From Rhodanobacter sp. L36 (lineage in GTDB: Bacteria > Pseudomonadota > Gammaproteobacteria > Xanthomonadales > Rhodanobacteraceae): a DNA stretch of 64,000 nucleotides. The notes below the pieces were generated by a model that had not been told where the DNA came from, searched no databases, and was given only the letters and a program-made list of their open reading frames with translations. The first letter of the stretch is position 1; each line of letters starts with the position of its first letter. The stretch covers positions 1,202,734 through 1,266,733 of the forward strand of contig NZ_LMUV01000011.1 in assembly GCF_009765755.1 (NCBI RefSeq). Direction: 5' to 3'. The position numbers and the translations under genes are program-made. Positions 23,001 through 30,456 of this stretch are shown in pieces.

Positions 23001-24066
23001 AGATGGTGTCGTAGGTTTCGTAACCACTGCTCGTGTAACCGAACTTGTTCAGATAATTGATCGCACCGGTCTGCGTGGCGTTGCCGCCGCCAGGTGCAGT
23101 ACCCGTCGTATCCGCAGTATCCGGATTTGACGGAAAAATGCCGGTGGTCGCATCCCATTCCTTATAGGGGTTGGCGGTACGCGCAGCATTGCCGTTATAA
23201 GTTGTAGGGCCGTTATCGCGCAGCAAGGCGCGAACCACGCCGTTACCCTGCCCGTTTCCGTTACCGTTCAGGAATGCATACGCGGACGCACCCACACGGA
23301 TCTTCGTGAAGTTCTGCTGGATCAACCCATCGGGCTTGTTATAGACACCAGCACCGGGATAATCGCCTGGATCGTGTGCGGAATTGCAATTGGCCTCGAG
23401 AAAGTTGGGATCACAGACCTTCACCTGAGCATTATATGTAACCGTACGGGATAATAATAAATTCGAGAAGCTGGAGTTGTTCGACACCAGAATTTTCGTC
23501 CCCTGCCCGCCCGACCGAAAGTAAACAGTGCCAGTAAAAGAATCGCCCACGTTTCCAGAAGCATTCACGGACTTGTCGGGAAAGTTTGTGCTGTAGCTTC
23601 CCTGCGTTGTCAGGTTCGAGCGAAGCAACACCGTGGTACTTGTGGTATCTGTACTTCGATTGCCGCCAGTCAACGCCTGTCGAAACTCGTCGAGCGCTGC
23701 CATGGTTGCCCAATTGAGCACGTTGCCGCTCCAGTGCCCACTGCATGTCGCACTGACGCTTATCGGTTTGAACCACCCGTTTGACGTGTCGTAGTCATAG
23801 CATTTTGCGTTGTCGAAATAGCCGAGATATTTGGTCGCCGATGAATAATCGTTGGTGCCCTTGTAAGCAGCCACCAAGCCCGTCGGAAATTCCACGGACA
23901 AGGCAAGCATCAGATTGGCGGGAACGTTCGACGCGCTGTAGACCGGCGTATCCGACAGTATGGTCGAGGCAGCTTGTACATTAGCCATACCCGATATCGT
24001 CAATACGAATGCCACAAAACCGGCGCCCGGGGTCGACTTCATCAAAGAACGAAAATGCTTGAACAT
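20071..24066 (-). CDS. pilY1: PilY1-type pilus tip/biogenesis protein, cluster 1 (MIDAS lost)
   Basis: The 1331-residue exported protein has a signal peptide (about 1-32) and the C-terminal PilY1 beta-propeller domain (VYAGANDGMLHAF, FVPSFLF-like blocks, AGDLLGNVWRFDLS, VFVGTGRFLD) ending near NRVNWREILN. PilY1 proteins sit at the tip of type IV pili and control extension and adhesion. The calcium loop reads DVSDGTIDQ at 20827-20868. In the N-terminal half the place where PilY1 has the von Willebrand A metal motif reads NLMLALSVEFPTG (residues 51-63), so DxSxS is missing. It is the last gene of cluster 1, 113 bases after pilX. Compared with the second PilY1 (41005-44766) the N-terminal half is clearly different. 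Confidence 0.92.
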   Translation of the reverse strand: MFKHFRSLMKSTPGAGFVAFVLTISGMANVQAASTILSDTPVYSASNVPANLMLALSVEFPTGLVAAYKGTNDYSSATKYLGYFDNAKCYDYDTSNGWFKPISVSATCSGHWSGNVLNWATMAALDEFRQALTGGNRSTDTTSTTVLLRSNLTTQGSYSTNFPDKSVNASGNVGDSFTGTVYFRSGGQGTKILVSNNSSFSNLLLSRTVTYNAQVKVCDPNFLEANCNSAHDPGDYPGAGVYNKPDGLIQQNFTKIRVGASAYAFLNGNGNGQGNGVVRALLRDNGPTTYNGNAARTANPYKEWDATTGIFPSNPDTADTTGTAPGGGNATQTGAINYLNKFGYTSSGYETYDTISDLYWATLAYYMHVPLDAGYTKNLTAGNSLDPAFPVFGGTPPNDPISYSCQANAIVTIGDDHTHYDTRVPGGTLTSSVAGGGLPIIPVNGTVPPVDAATWTTTMGNLPLVEGSTTPNSYSYSRNWNSSSPALGGLVWGDQGTYYMPGLAYYAHVNDIRNDPAPRDPSLPPVISNSSGKQTVDTYAVDVLEPGIYDGTSGNDIFDPTRLGSAGPNIYWLASKYGGFNDINSNGTPANFLTWHTNSTTAVAKTLRPDNFFLGNQPDLLQAGLLQIFNKVASTSIARGAAPSVTSTRALTGIPTGVAPYFSNVSGFPIYNVQYKPISWDGDVTGFIGATTAGSDVTQVPGSATWSAQAQLENLTQSLSGTTVIGWNTGRRVITSNTNGASSTPGTSPGVPFRYASLPAPEQTAIGSSSLVNFLRGDKSGEAVTYHVRNHVLGDIVNSQAVLVQGASSPSYAEATNPGYTAFSTSVLNRQPVVYAGANDGMLHAFAADFTSSTPGNLVTGGGSELFAYVPSFLFKGPNNTPLVDGLAALANLTGVSTNPWNHHFYVDATPQVADVDFQYTGLNPTASTAASSKWQTILVDGLGKGGKGIFALNLTTVPGAISTTGSNSTSSADGETNLSQSKVMWEFTDSDMGYSYGRPLVVKTRKYGWVVIMTSGYNNNTGSGDGHGVLYVLNAKTGALLQKIDTGVGSVAKPAGLAQATGYTQDVSDGTIDQIYAGDLLGNVWRFDLSEPAIIAGAPTPAYPAPFKLATLTDSGGNPQPVTTAPRIELDLDSTGLGTLRYVFVGTGRFLDTSDLNDTQQQTMYALRDGTGSTPSLPAAPLTRSILTANPLVTPVILGDNATGWYYDLTGKASDSGGTERIVVNPDAAAGVAVIAWATVTPSLDPCSLQGNIYAADFSTGQSVIEDGSGNLVTSIGTTSATTGLQIVQLPSGEYSILYGQTGALPKTLKMRQPNPDSNLNRVNWREILN

Positions 24067-24179
24067 GGTCGCTTCCGTGTTGCTTCTAACGAGTGAAAAA
24101 TCTGACTGAAACGTTGAATCATCTTGTGTATCGATCAGGAATCAACTCTGAGTTCCGGCCTTGACGGTCGCGCTGTCAG

Positions 24180-24803
24180 TCAGCGCAACACTGTCTGGAT
24201 ATAACCCGTCGTGTTCTTTGGCCCAAGCACGCCTACTGTCAGCCGGTATGCCGCATAGGCGCCAGTGGAAAATGGTGGGCCGTTGTCCTTGGTCTGGTTC
24301 GAACTTGAGCCGCCTTGAATCACTGCACCCGGAATAATGCACAGCGTGACGCTTGCAGCCACTGTCCCGGGCGGGCATAGACGTTCAACCACCCAATATC
24401 CGGTGTAGCCGCTTGGTAGCCCCGTAAGGGGTTTTGTCGTGTTGTTGTTCGTTCCCGGCGTGAGCATCTGCGTTACCAGAACATCCGGAATCCCCCGGGT
24501 GTTCGAGGTCACAGGTATCTGCAATGACGCGTAATAGCCCGCCGACGGTTGATCCCCGTCGCTGACTGGCTCGAGATAGTTCAACTGCAGTGCCTGCTGG
24601 TAGGCGAGATCGCCGGCCTGGATCACGCTCTGGCGAAAAGCCAGGCTGCCCGCGATGGTGTTGCTTGTGTCGATGGAGCGCATCAGCGCCACGGCTGCAA
24701 GCAAGGTCGCCACAAGAACAATCACCGCCACCAGCGTGGCGACCATGCCTCGTTGAGCTTTCGGGCCGCTCCCGTATTTCATGCCAGTGCCTCGATTCGT
24801 CAT
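24180..24803 (-). CDS. pilX: Type IV pilus minor protein PilX, cluster 1
   Basis: The 207-residue protein has the PilX N-terminal pattern: a short basic leader ending QRG, then a long hydrophobic helix (VATLVAVIVLVATLLAAVAL) and the conserved SIDTSNTIAGSLAFRQSVIQAGD segment. No glutamate follows the cleavage glycine, which is usual for this family. The C-terminal part is variable. PilX-type proteins belong to the priming complex of minor pilins that starts pilus assembly with PilV, PilW and PilY1. ATG is at 24801-24803, 10 bases after the end of pilW; a second in-frame ATG (residue 8) is also possible. The stop lies 113 bases before pilY1. Confidence 0.87.
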   Translation of the reverse strand: MTNRGTGMKYGSGPKAQRGMVATLVAVIVLVATLLAAVALMRSIDTSNTIAGSLAFRQSVIQAGDLAYQQALQLNYLEPVSDGDQPSAGYYASLQIPVTSNTRGIPDVLVTQMLTPGTNNNTTKPLTGLPSGYTGYWVVERLCPPGTVAASVTLCIIPGAVIQGGSSSNQTKDNGPPFSTGAYAAYRLTVGVLGPKNTTGYIQTVLR

Positions 24804-24813
24804 GTTCAGTGGC

Positions 24814-25980
24814 TCAGAACCATTTGGTGATCATCGAATTCCGGACCGGAATCGTGGTGTCGTAAACCTTGTAGCGATACTGCGGTTGCGGCGTGAAAGT
24901 GGAATGCAACGTCGCGTCCGCCAGATCGGAAAACAGCGTTATCGGCAAGCCGGATACGTTGCCGCGTTCGGGCAGCCGGCTTTGCGCGACCACCACCACA
25001 CGAATGGCCTTGATCTGGTTGACTGCGTTATTGGCGGCGGTCGACGAGGCCGTCAGCGTGGCGACAGACCACGTGCCGGTCGGTTTGACCCAGGCATCGA
25101 TGGATGCCGGGTCGGCGCCGGTGAGGTGAACGCCGTAGAGCGCCTTCATCTGGACGATGCCGTCTGCGATGGGAATGGCGCCCGGTGCCGTGCCTGCGAT
25201 CGGCCGCTGCAACAGGTCGTAGGTCACCAGAGACTGGGTTGTCGTATTGACCCCGAAAAGACTGAGTACTGGCGCATTGCCGAGGTCGTAGAGATTGGTG
25301 GCGTTAGCCATACCCGCGCTCAAACTGTTGGTCGCATTCAGCGCGACATTGTTCAGCGTTGTGGGGTCGGCCAAAGCCTGCCCCACGGAACACGTGCCGT
25401 CGTTCAATGTGCCCAGCAGGTAATCGTTGGCGAAGATGCCAAACGAATTGCTCACGATGACATGTGTGGCGTCAGGAACGCTGGTGACCGGAGCCTTGAA
25501 TACACGACCGGCAGGGTTACCACCCATTACGCCGATCACGTCAGAACCAGCGCCGCCATCGGCAATCAATACCGGCATGGCAAGCGAGGACGTCCAGATG
25601 TTGAACGGGCTGGCCAACGCTCCGGCGGGCAGTCGTGCAGCGCCGCTGGATCTTGCCTGGAGGACACAACCCCACAGACCGTAATTCTTGCCCTGCACCA
25701 GTCCGGATCCGGCGGTGCGCACTTGCCGCTCAAGCTCATAAAGCGAATAGCTGCCGTTCTGCTGCGCATCGTCGCCGGCGCTGGTCGTGCGCTTCTGGCC
25801 CTCGAAAATCGCGAAGGCGGCCATGATGGCGATCGTGCAGATCATGCTGACCACGATGCCAACCAGCAGTTCTATCAAGGAAAACCCACTGTCTTTCGCG
25901 GCCGATGGCCACCGGACCGAAGTCAGGCCACAGCGAGCACCGCGCGCCACGTCAACGCGAGATTTGTGTGGTCGAGACAT
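24814..25980 (-). CDS. pilW: Type IV pilus minor pilin PilW, cluster 1
   Basis: The 388-residue protein carries a prepilin signal (DSG followed by FSLIELLVGIVVSM, with Glu at position +5) after an unusually long leader of about 31 residues. The helix is followed by the PilW body with the family-like segment QRTTSAGDDAQQNGSYSLYELERQVRTAGSG. PilW acts in the minor-pilin priming complex in the inner membrane and periplasm. ATG 25978-25980 overlaps the pilV end by 29 bases, indicating translational coupling; a later start would shorten the leader but no better one is seen. It is 388 residues long compared with 457 for the cluster 2 copy. Confidence 0.88.
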   Translation of the reverse strand: MSRPHKSRVDVARGARCGLTSVRWPSAAKDSGFSLIELLVGIVVSMICTIAIMAAFAIFEGQKRTTSAGDDAQQNGSYSLYELERQVRTAGSGLVQGKNYGLWGCVLQARSSGAARLPAGALASPFNIWTSSLAMPVLIADGGAGSDVIGVMGGNPAGRVFKAPVTSVPDATHVIVSNSFGIFANDYLLGTLNDGTCSVGQALADPTTLNNVALNATNSLSAGMANATNLYDLGNAPVLSLFGVNTTTQSLVTYDLLQRPIAGTAPGAIPIADGIVQMKALYGVHLTGADPASIDAWVKPTGTWSVATLTASSTAANNAVNQIKAIRVVVVAQSRLPERGNVSGLPITLFSDLADATLHSTFTPQPQYRYKVYDTTIPVRNSMITKWF

Positions 25981-26458
25981 AGTTGTGGGGACCGGTATCG
26001 TTGGGGGCTTTCCAGAAAACCGTGACTGTCACGGCTACGACGTTCTTGTTATTGGTGTTTACCGTCTCGACGGCAGAGACGCTCGGCGCATTGGTTGCCC
26101 CGCTCACACCCGGAAGGCAACTCGTCGACGGGTTTGCTGACGTGCAATCGAGGGAGGCTGCCCAGGCCGTGTACATCGGACCGCCGGTAGCGCCGCTTCC
26201 GTTGAACGCCGTAGCGATAGCGCCGGGAGTCGATAGATCGCTTCCCCACATTTGCGCGAGCACCTGGTCCGTCAGCATTGCGGCATCCGTGCGGTATTTC
26301 GCATCGCCGGCAAGCTTCACTGCAGAGCCCTGGAGCGCAACCATGCCGAGGATGCCGATCGAGAAAATCAGGATGGCGATGACCGCATCGAGCAGAACAA
26401 AACCCGACACGGAACGCCGCCTGGATGACGCAGCGAATATCACGCTCGTGATTTTCAT
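25952..26458 (-). CDS. pilV: Type IV pilus minor pilin PilV, cluster 1 (Asp at +5)
   Basis: The 168-residue protein has a PilV-like prepilin signal: VSG then FVLLDAVIAILIFSIGILGMVALQ, followed by GSAVKLAGDAKYRTDAAMLTDQ. The residue at position +5 of the mature protein is Asp (FVLLD) instead of the Glu found in nearly all type IV pilins. ATG 26456-26458 overlaps the fimT stop (ATGA), so the two genes are coupled; a GTG two codons upstream is less likely. PilV proteins join the minor pilin complex that primes pilus assembly. Assignment is by signal, size and place between fimT and pilW. Confidence 0.87.
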   Translation of the reverse strand: MKITSVIFAASSRRRSVSGFVLLDAVIAILIFSIGILGMVALQGSAVKLAGDAKYRTDAAMLTDQVLAQMWGSDLSTPGAIATAFNGSGATGGPMYTAWAASLDCTSANPSTSCLPGVSGATNAPSVSAVETVNTNNKNVVAVTVTVFWKAPNDTGPHNYVSTTQISR

Positions 26459-27060
26459 TGGCACCCCTGCGGGCTGGTGGCACTGAACGCGAGGTTTGGA
26501 TCGGCGTCACACATTCTCACTGTGCCGCCCGCCGTGATCGTGGTGACATACCTTCTGCTACCCGCTGCAGCGGCTGTTGCATCGATTCTCAGGAGCGACG
26601 TCGCGCCATACCCGAGTGGTCGACCCAGCGCATTGAATGTGACGCCCGAAGCGGCGGCCACCGCGGCAGTCAACGGCGCGGTTTTGAGCGTGCCGAGATC
26701 AGCAACATTCTTGCTCCCGTAAATCTGCACACTGCCAGCCCCGCCCTTGGAGCTGAATTGCTCTATGGGAACCGCTCCCCCGCATGGCGTACTAGCCGTT
26801 GCGGCTGCCGGAAGGACGCAGACGGCCCAATCCGCAACGGCGGCGGTCGTCAGTTCGAATCGGACATTGGTATTTCGCTGTGCTGCTTCGTTGCGTGCGG
26901 AGCGCAACCCGTTCTGGATGGATTCCGACGCGTTGCGAATGCGCGTATTGCGAATCCACTGCTCGTAACTGGGTGCGCCGAGCGTGACCAAAATGGCGAG
27001 AATCGTGAGGGTGACCATCAACTCGACAAGCGTGAACCCCCGATGGCCAAGCGCGTTCAT
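26455..27060 (-). CDS. fimT: Type IV minor pilin FimT/FimU (GspH family), cluster 1
   Basis: The 201-residue protein has a canonical prepilin signal, HRG then FTLVELMVTLTILAILVTLGAPSY, and the GspH-family segment RNASESIQNGLRSARNEAAQRN that follows the helix. FimT/FimU proteins are pseudopilin H-like minor pilins of the initiation complex; in some Xanthomonadales FimT binds DNA during uptake, but this cannot be read here. ATG 27058-27060 overlaps the pilE stop by ATGA. The alternative TTG two codons upstream adds little. Next gene pilV overlaps its end likewise, giving a tightly coupled run. Confidence 0.88.
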   Translation of the reverse strand: MNALGHRGFTLVELMVTLTILAILVTLGAPSYEQWIRNTRIRNASESIQNGLRSARNEAAQRNTNVRFELTTAAVADWAVCVLPAAATASTPCGGAVPIEQFSSKGGAGSVQIYGSKNVADLGTLKTAPLTAAVAAASGVTFNALGRPLGYGATSLLRIDATAAAAGSRRYVTTITAGGTVRMCDADPNLAFSATSPQGCQ

Positions 27061-27521
27061 TGGCAAACGCCTCCCTTACGAGCGACCCAGCAGACCGTCG
27101 AGTTAGGTCCCCAGCCGGCAGGCGTATTCGTCGTCTGTCGGACGTTGTTGTTGTCGACAGTAAACGTGAACCCGGAAACCACACCGATACCGGGCTTTCC
27201 AGTGGCCGTCGCTACATACCCTTGACCAGCATTGTTGACCACACAGCCGAGGCCAAAGTATCTCCATGTACTGGACGCATTCGCAGGCGATGCACCGCAT
27301 GTCGCGGTGCCGTAGTTGCGGTTGTCCTGGTAGTACTGCTCCATGCTGACGCGATAGGTGTTCAGACCGTTATGGGCTTCGGTCAGTTTGCTGCGCGTGA
27401 CATAGTCGGAATAGAGCGGTATGGCGATCGCCGCAAGGATCGCGATGATCACCACAACGATCATCAACTCGATCAGCGTAAAGCCTGTCGCCAATCGGCG
27501 ACGCGAAAGACCCATCTTCAT
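27057..27521 (-). CDS. pilE: PilE-type minor pilin, cluster 1
   Basis: The 154-residue pilin has the signal ATG then FTLIELMIVVVIIAILAAIAIP (Gly cleavage, Phe+1, Glu+5), followed by LYSDYVTRSKLTEAHNGLNTYRVSMEQYYQDNRNYG, the typical PilE alpha1 helix, and a C-terminal region with two cysteines. It is the first gene of cluster 1. The start is set at ATG 27519-27521 because AGGGGG stands 6 bases before it; the open frame goes 28 residues further but without family likeness. PilE in minor-pilin clusters is a pilus component or initiator distinct from the main pilin PilA. Confidence 0.88.
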   Translation of the reverse strand: MKMGLSRRRLATGFTLIELMIVVVIIAILAAIAIPLYSDYVTRSKLTEAHNGLNTYRVSMEQYYQDNRNYGTATCGASPANASSTWRYFGLGCVVNNAGQGYVATATGKPGIGVVSGFTFTVDNNNVRQTTNTPAGWGPNSTVCWVARKGGVCQ

Positions 27522-28025
27522 GTATTGCCCCCTGACACGCTGAAAGCGTTTGTTTGTTTCCTCTGCCATGTCCGAATCGAACTTCGACACTGCAGTGACG
27601 AACATCAGTCGACGAAGGTATCCATGCCTTCATCGATACTGATTCCGAGCCTCGGCTGCCTCAACCTGACCACAGCAAAGTCAACCGGATGCATTCAGCC
27701 CATAAACAGTTCTGCTTGCACAGGGGTCAACTTACCAGCGGCAGGAATTACCCGACAAGCGGTGTTACACCATCAATGTCCATATTCGCTATGAATTTCA
27801 CAAACAGCATCAAGCATTCTTCAAGCCAAGCCGCAAGCGATATCCATCGCGACGCCTGAGCCTTGGGAATGGCGTCAACGTTGCGAAGCTCGTTAGTTGT
27901 CCTTTGAATCTCCGCTGCGCTTGCGCAGACAACTGTCACTGATGGTCACTTCCTGCCCTGATTGTCTTCACTTTTGTGAAGACACGTGCTGATCGTCCAG
28001 CGGCAAAGAAAAAACGAGATCAGGT
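27522..28025. other. Intergenic region between pilE (cluster 1) and the ECF operon
   Basis: These 504 bases must hold the cluster 1 promoter on the minus strand. I found no sigma-54 (GG-N10-GC type) element or clear sigma-70 box and no convincing gene; short open frames here lack ribosome-binding sites and family resemblance. The only distinct structure is the hairpin at 27963-27984. Confidence 0.5.
27963..27984. terminator. Hairpin downstream of the sigma-factor gene
   Basis: Perfect 9-base inverted repeat TGTCTTCAC / GTGAAGACA around a TTTT loop, 41 bases after the stop of the ECF sigma gene. There is no T-run after the stem on the minus strand, so it is either a weak terminator or an operator-like palindrome. 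Confidence 0.4.
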
Positions 28026-29312
28026 TCACGACATTGCGGATGTTGACGAAGCCTTCGTACACGCGTGCATGCGATCGACCAGCAACGCACGTTCGCGAAC
28101 GTTCTGGGTGAGCGATGCTGCGCGCTTGAATTCGGCGCAAGCTTGGTCGAAGCGGCCTAGCTTGAACAGCAGATCAGCGCGTACGGTCGGCAGCAGGTGA
28201 TAGTTTTCCAGCGCGGGTTCGTCGACGAGTGTGTCGACGATGGCGAGGCCTGCAGCGGGGCCGGATGCCATGGCGACGGCGACCGCGCGATTGAGTTCGA
28301 TGATCGGCGATGGCGTGACTTCGGCGAGCGTGGCGTAGAGCGATGCGATGCGTTGCCAGTCCGTCGCATCCGCGGTCAAGGCACGCGCGTGACATGCGGC
28401 GATGGCCGCCTGTAGCGCATATGGGCCGAGTGCGCCGCCGAGTTTTTCCGCGCGCTCCAGCGCAACGAGGCCGCGACGGATCAGCAGGCGATCCCATTGC
28501 GCGCGGTTCTGGTCGAGCAGCAGGATCGGCTCACCATTTGGTCGCGTGCGTGCGCGGGTCCGCGAAGCCTGGATTTCCATCAGCGCGACGAGCCCGTGTA
28601 CTTCGGGCTCTCTCGGCATCAATCCGACCAGCACGCGGCCCAGCCGCAGGGCTTCTTCGCAAAGGGCCGGACGCAGCCAGTCATCACCGGCGGTAGCCGA
28701 ATAGCCTTCGTTGAAGACGAGGTAGATCACCCCGAGTACCGACGACAGGCGTTCGAGCAGTTCCTCGCCGCGCGGCACTTCGTAGGGCGCATCGGACTTG
28801 CCGAGCTGGCGTTTGGCGCGAACGATGCGCTGCGCGATGGTTGGCTCGGGCACCAGAAACGCGCGGGCGATTTCTTCGGTGGTCAGGCCGCCGAGCAGCC
28901 GCAGCGTCAGTGCCACGCGTGATTCGACCGACAGCAGCGGATGGCACGCAGTGAACATCAGGCGAAGCAGATCATCGCCGATGGGATCATCGAGAGCGGC
29001 CTCCACCTCCGACACGGCATGTTCCTGCTGGTCTTCCAGCTCGTGCATCAATTCCACATGCTTCCGTTCGAGCAGCTTGCCGCGGCGCAGCCGGTCAATG
29101 GCGCGATGCTTGGCGGTGGTCATGAGCCAGGCGCCCGGATTGTCCGGCACGCCGGAACTCGGCCACTGCTCCAGCGCCACCACCAGCGCGTCCTGCGCAA
29201 GCTCCTCGGCCAGTCCGACATCGCGCAGCATGCGCACGAGGCCGGCAATCAACCTGGCGGATTCGATCCGCCAGACGGCATCGATGGCGCGGTGGGTATC
29301 GGTCGCATTCAT
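28026..29312 (-). CDS. ECF42-type RNA polymerase sigma factor with C-terminal TPR-like extension
   Basis: The 428-residue protein begins with an ECF sigma region 2 (AEELAQDALVVALEQWP, DNPGAWLMTTAKHRAIDRLRR) and region 4 (RVALTLRLLGGLTTEEIARAFLV), then a long C-terminal half including YLVFNEGYSA and helical repeats to residue 428. This layout is ECF group 42, whose extension is needed for activity and whose genes sit beside YCII/DGPF-domain genes, as here. It is the last gene of a four-gene run (YCII, VOC, SRPBCC, sigma), 54 bases after the SRPBCC gene. No anti-sigma factor is present. A match to the ECF42 promoter lies before the first gene, so the operon is probably self-controlled. The signal is unknown. 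Confidence 0.93.
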   Translation of the reverse strand: MNATDTHRAIDAVWRIESARLIAGLVRMLRDVGLAEELAQDALVVALEQWPSSGVPDNPGAWLMTTAKHRAIDRLRRGKLLERKHVELMHELEDQQEHAVSEVEAALDDPIGDDLLRLMFTACHPLLSVESRVALTLRLLGGLTTEEIARAFLVPEPTIAQRIVRAKRQLGKSDAPYEVPRGEELLERLSSVLGVIYLVFNEGYSATAGDDWLRPALCEEALRLGRVLVGLMPREPEVHGLVALMEIQASRTRARTRPNGEPILLLDQNRAQWDRLLIRRGLVALERAEKLGGALGPYALQAAIAACHARALTADATDWQRIASLYATLAEVTPSPIIELNRAVAVAMASGPAAGLAIVDTLVDEPALENYHLLPTVRADLLFKLGRFDQACAEFKRAASLTQNVRERALLVDRMHACTKASSTSAMS

Positions 29313-29366
29313 GGCGAGCGATCACACCATCTGCCTCGCGCGAGCGCAAGGCCAGCCGTCGATGTC

Positions 29367-29894
29367 TTATTTTTCCGACACGGCTTTCAGGTTGGCGAGG
29401 CCGACTTCGAAATCCTTGCCGATCATGTGATCCATGTTGAAAAAGATGCCCATGAGCTTGGCGACATACGGACTCGGCCCGTGCATCGACCAGGTGACCG
29501 TGGTCATCTCGCCTTGCGGTTGCAGCGTGAACTCGGCCAGGTTGTGGCCCTCGATCGGCCGGGTGAAGTCGAGCTTTATCACGATCTTCGACGGCGACGA
29601 CGACTGCACGATTTCCATGCGTCCCGCGCCGGCTTTCGAATTGCCATCCCACGCATAGGTCGCACCGTTGCCGCTGGTCGATCCGCTGAAACTGCGCCTC
29701 ATCGCCGGGTCCATTTTCTCGTAGGGCGACCAGCTGGCCCACTGATGAAAATCATCGATTCGCGCAAAGATCCGCTCTGGCGGCGCCTTGATGGTGATGC
29801 TGCGCTCGACCCGGAACGCATCCGGCCGCGTCGCCGCGACGGCCAGCACCGCAACGATCGCGATGACCACAAGGATGGCGATGGTCTTGAACAT
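29367..29894 (-). CDS. SRPBCC (polyketide cyclase/START-like) protein with membrane anchor
   Basis: The 175-residue protein has one N-terminal hydrophobic segment (MFKTIAILVVIAIVAVLAV), then an SRPBCC fold: VERSITIKAPPERIFARIDD, WASWSPYEKMDP, GEMTTVTWSMHG and a C-terminal helix NMDHMIGKDFEVGLANLK. The fold forms a hydrophobic ligand pocket; ligand and reaction are unknown. The start at ATG 29892-29894 is chosen for the membrane segment and AGGGAAA 8 bases before; the upstream open frame is not protein-like. It belongs to the ECF42 operon between the VOC and sigma genes. The anchor suggests it works at the inner membrane facing the periplasm. Confidence 0.87.
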   Translation of the reverse strand: MFKTIAILVVIAIVAVLAVAATRPDAFRVERSITIKAPPERIFARIDDFHQWASWSPYEKMDPAMRRSFSGSTSGNGATYAWDGNSKAGAGRMEIVQSSSPSKIVIKLDFTRPIEGHNLAEFTLQPQGEMTTVTWSMHGPSPYVAKLMGIFFNMDHMIGKDFEVGLANLKAVSEK

Positions 29895-29991
29895 GATGTT
29901 TTCCCTAGATGCGGATTTCCGAGGCGCGCCGTTTTCAGGCGCGCCCTGTTTTTCGAAAGCAGTTACTCGCGGACAAGCATCCGAATGACGC

Positions 29992-30414
29992 TCAAGCCGC
30001 CGACGGATTTTTCTCGCAGTTGACCATCCATTCCACACCGAACTTGTCGGTCAGCATGCCGAAGCACTCGGACCAGAAGGTCGCACCAACTTCCATCCGG
30101 ACATCGCCACCATCCTTCAACGCGTTGAAGAAACGCTCGGTCTCGGCTGCGGTCTGCGTCTGGATCGCCACCTGACACCCTCTGATGCCTTCGTACGGCA
30201 TGCTGGGATGGTTGTCCGATGCCATCAGCGTCTGGTCACCGACTTCCAGCCGTACATGCATGACTTGCTGCTGGCCTTCCGGCGACAGGTCTTCGCTCCC
30301 CGGTGCATCCCCGTAGCGAGAGAGCATGGTGATCTTGCCGCCCAGGCACTGAGCGTAGAAATTGAACGCCTCTTCGGCTTGTCCGGAAAACATCAAATAG
30401 GTAACCAGTTTCAT
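29992..30414 (-). CDS. VOC-family (PhnB/glyoxalase-like) protein
   Basis: This 140-residue protein shows the PhnB-like vicinal oxygen chelate pattern: LMFSGQAEEAFNFYAQCLGG, GDQTLMASDNHP, and the C-terminal GATFWSECFGMLTDKFGVEWMV. The family includes dioxygenase- and lyase-like and resistance proteins; no substrate can be inferred. It follows the YCII gene by 42 bases, with AAGGA ahead of its ATG at 30412-30414, in the ECF42 operon. Such VOC genes are common companions of ECF42 sigma factors. Confidence 0.9.
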   Translation of the reverse strand: MKLVTYLMFSGQAEEAFNFYAQCLGGKITMLSRYGDAPGSEDLSPEGQQQVMHVRLEVGDQTLMASDNHPSMPYEGIRGCQVAIQTQTAAETERFFNALKDGGDVRMEVGATFWSECFGMLTDKFGVEWMVNCEKNPSAA

Positions 30415-30456
30415 GGCTTTTCCTTGTGGTTGAAAACTTGCGGTTTGAAAGAAAGC

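Noticed and set aside
24781..26025. 414-codon plus-strand frame opposite pilW
   Set aside because: The minus strand encodes PilW and the start of PilX with proper signals; the plus frame is a shadow.
27522..27720. Sigma-54 promoter for cluster 1 pilE
   Set aside because: No GG-N10-GC element with the expected flanks was found on the minus strand.
27748..27939. 63-codon minus-strand frame between the sigma gene and pilE
   Set aside because: No good ribosome-binding site, no recognised motif and a length expected by chance in this sequence.
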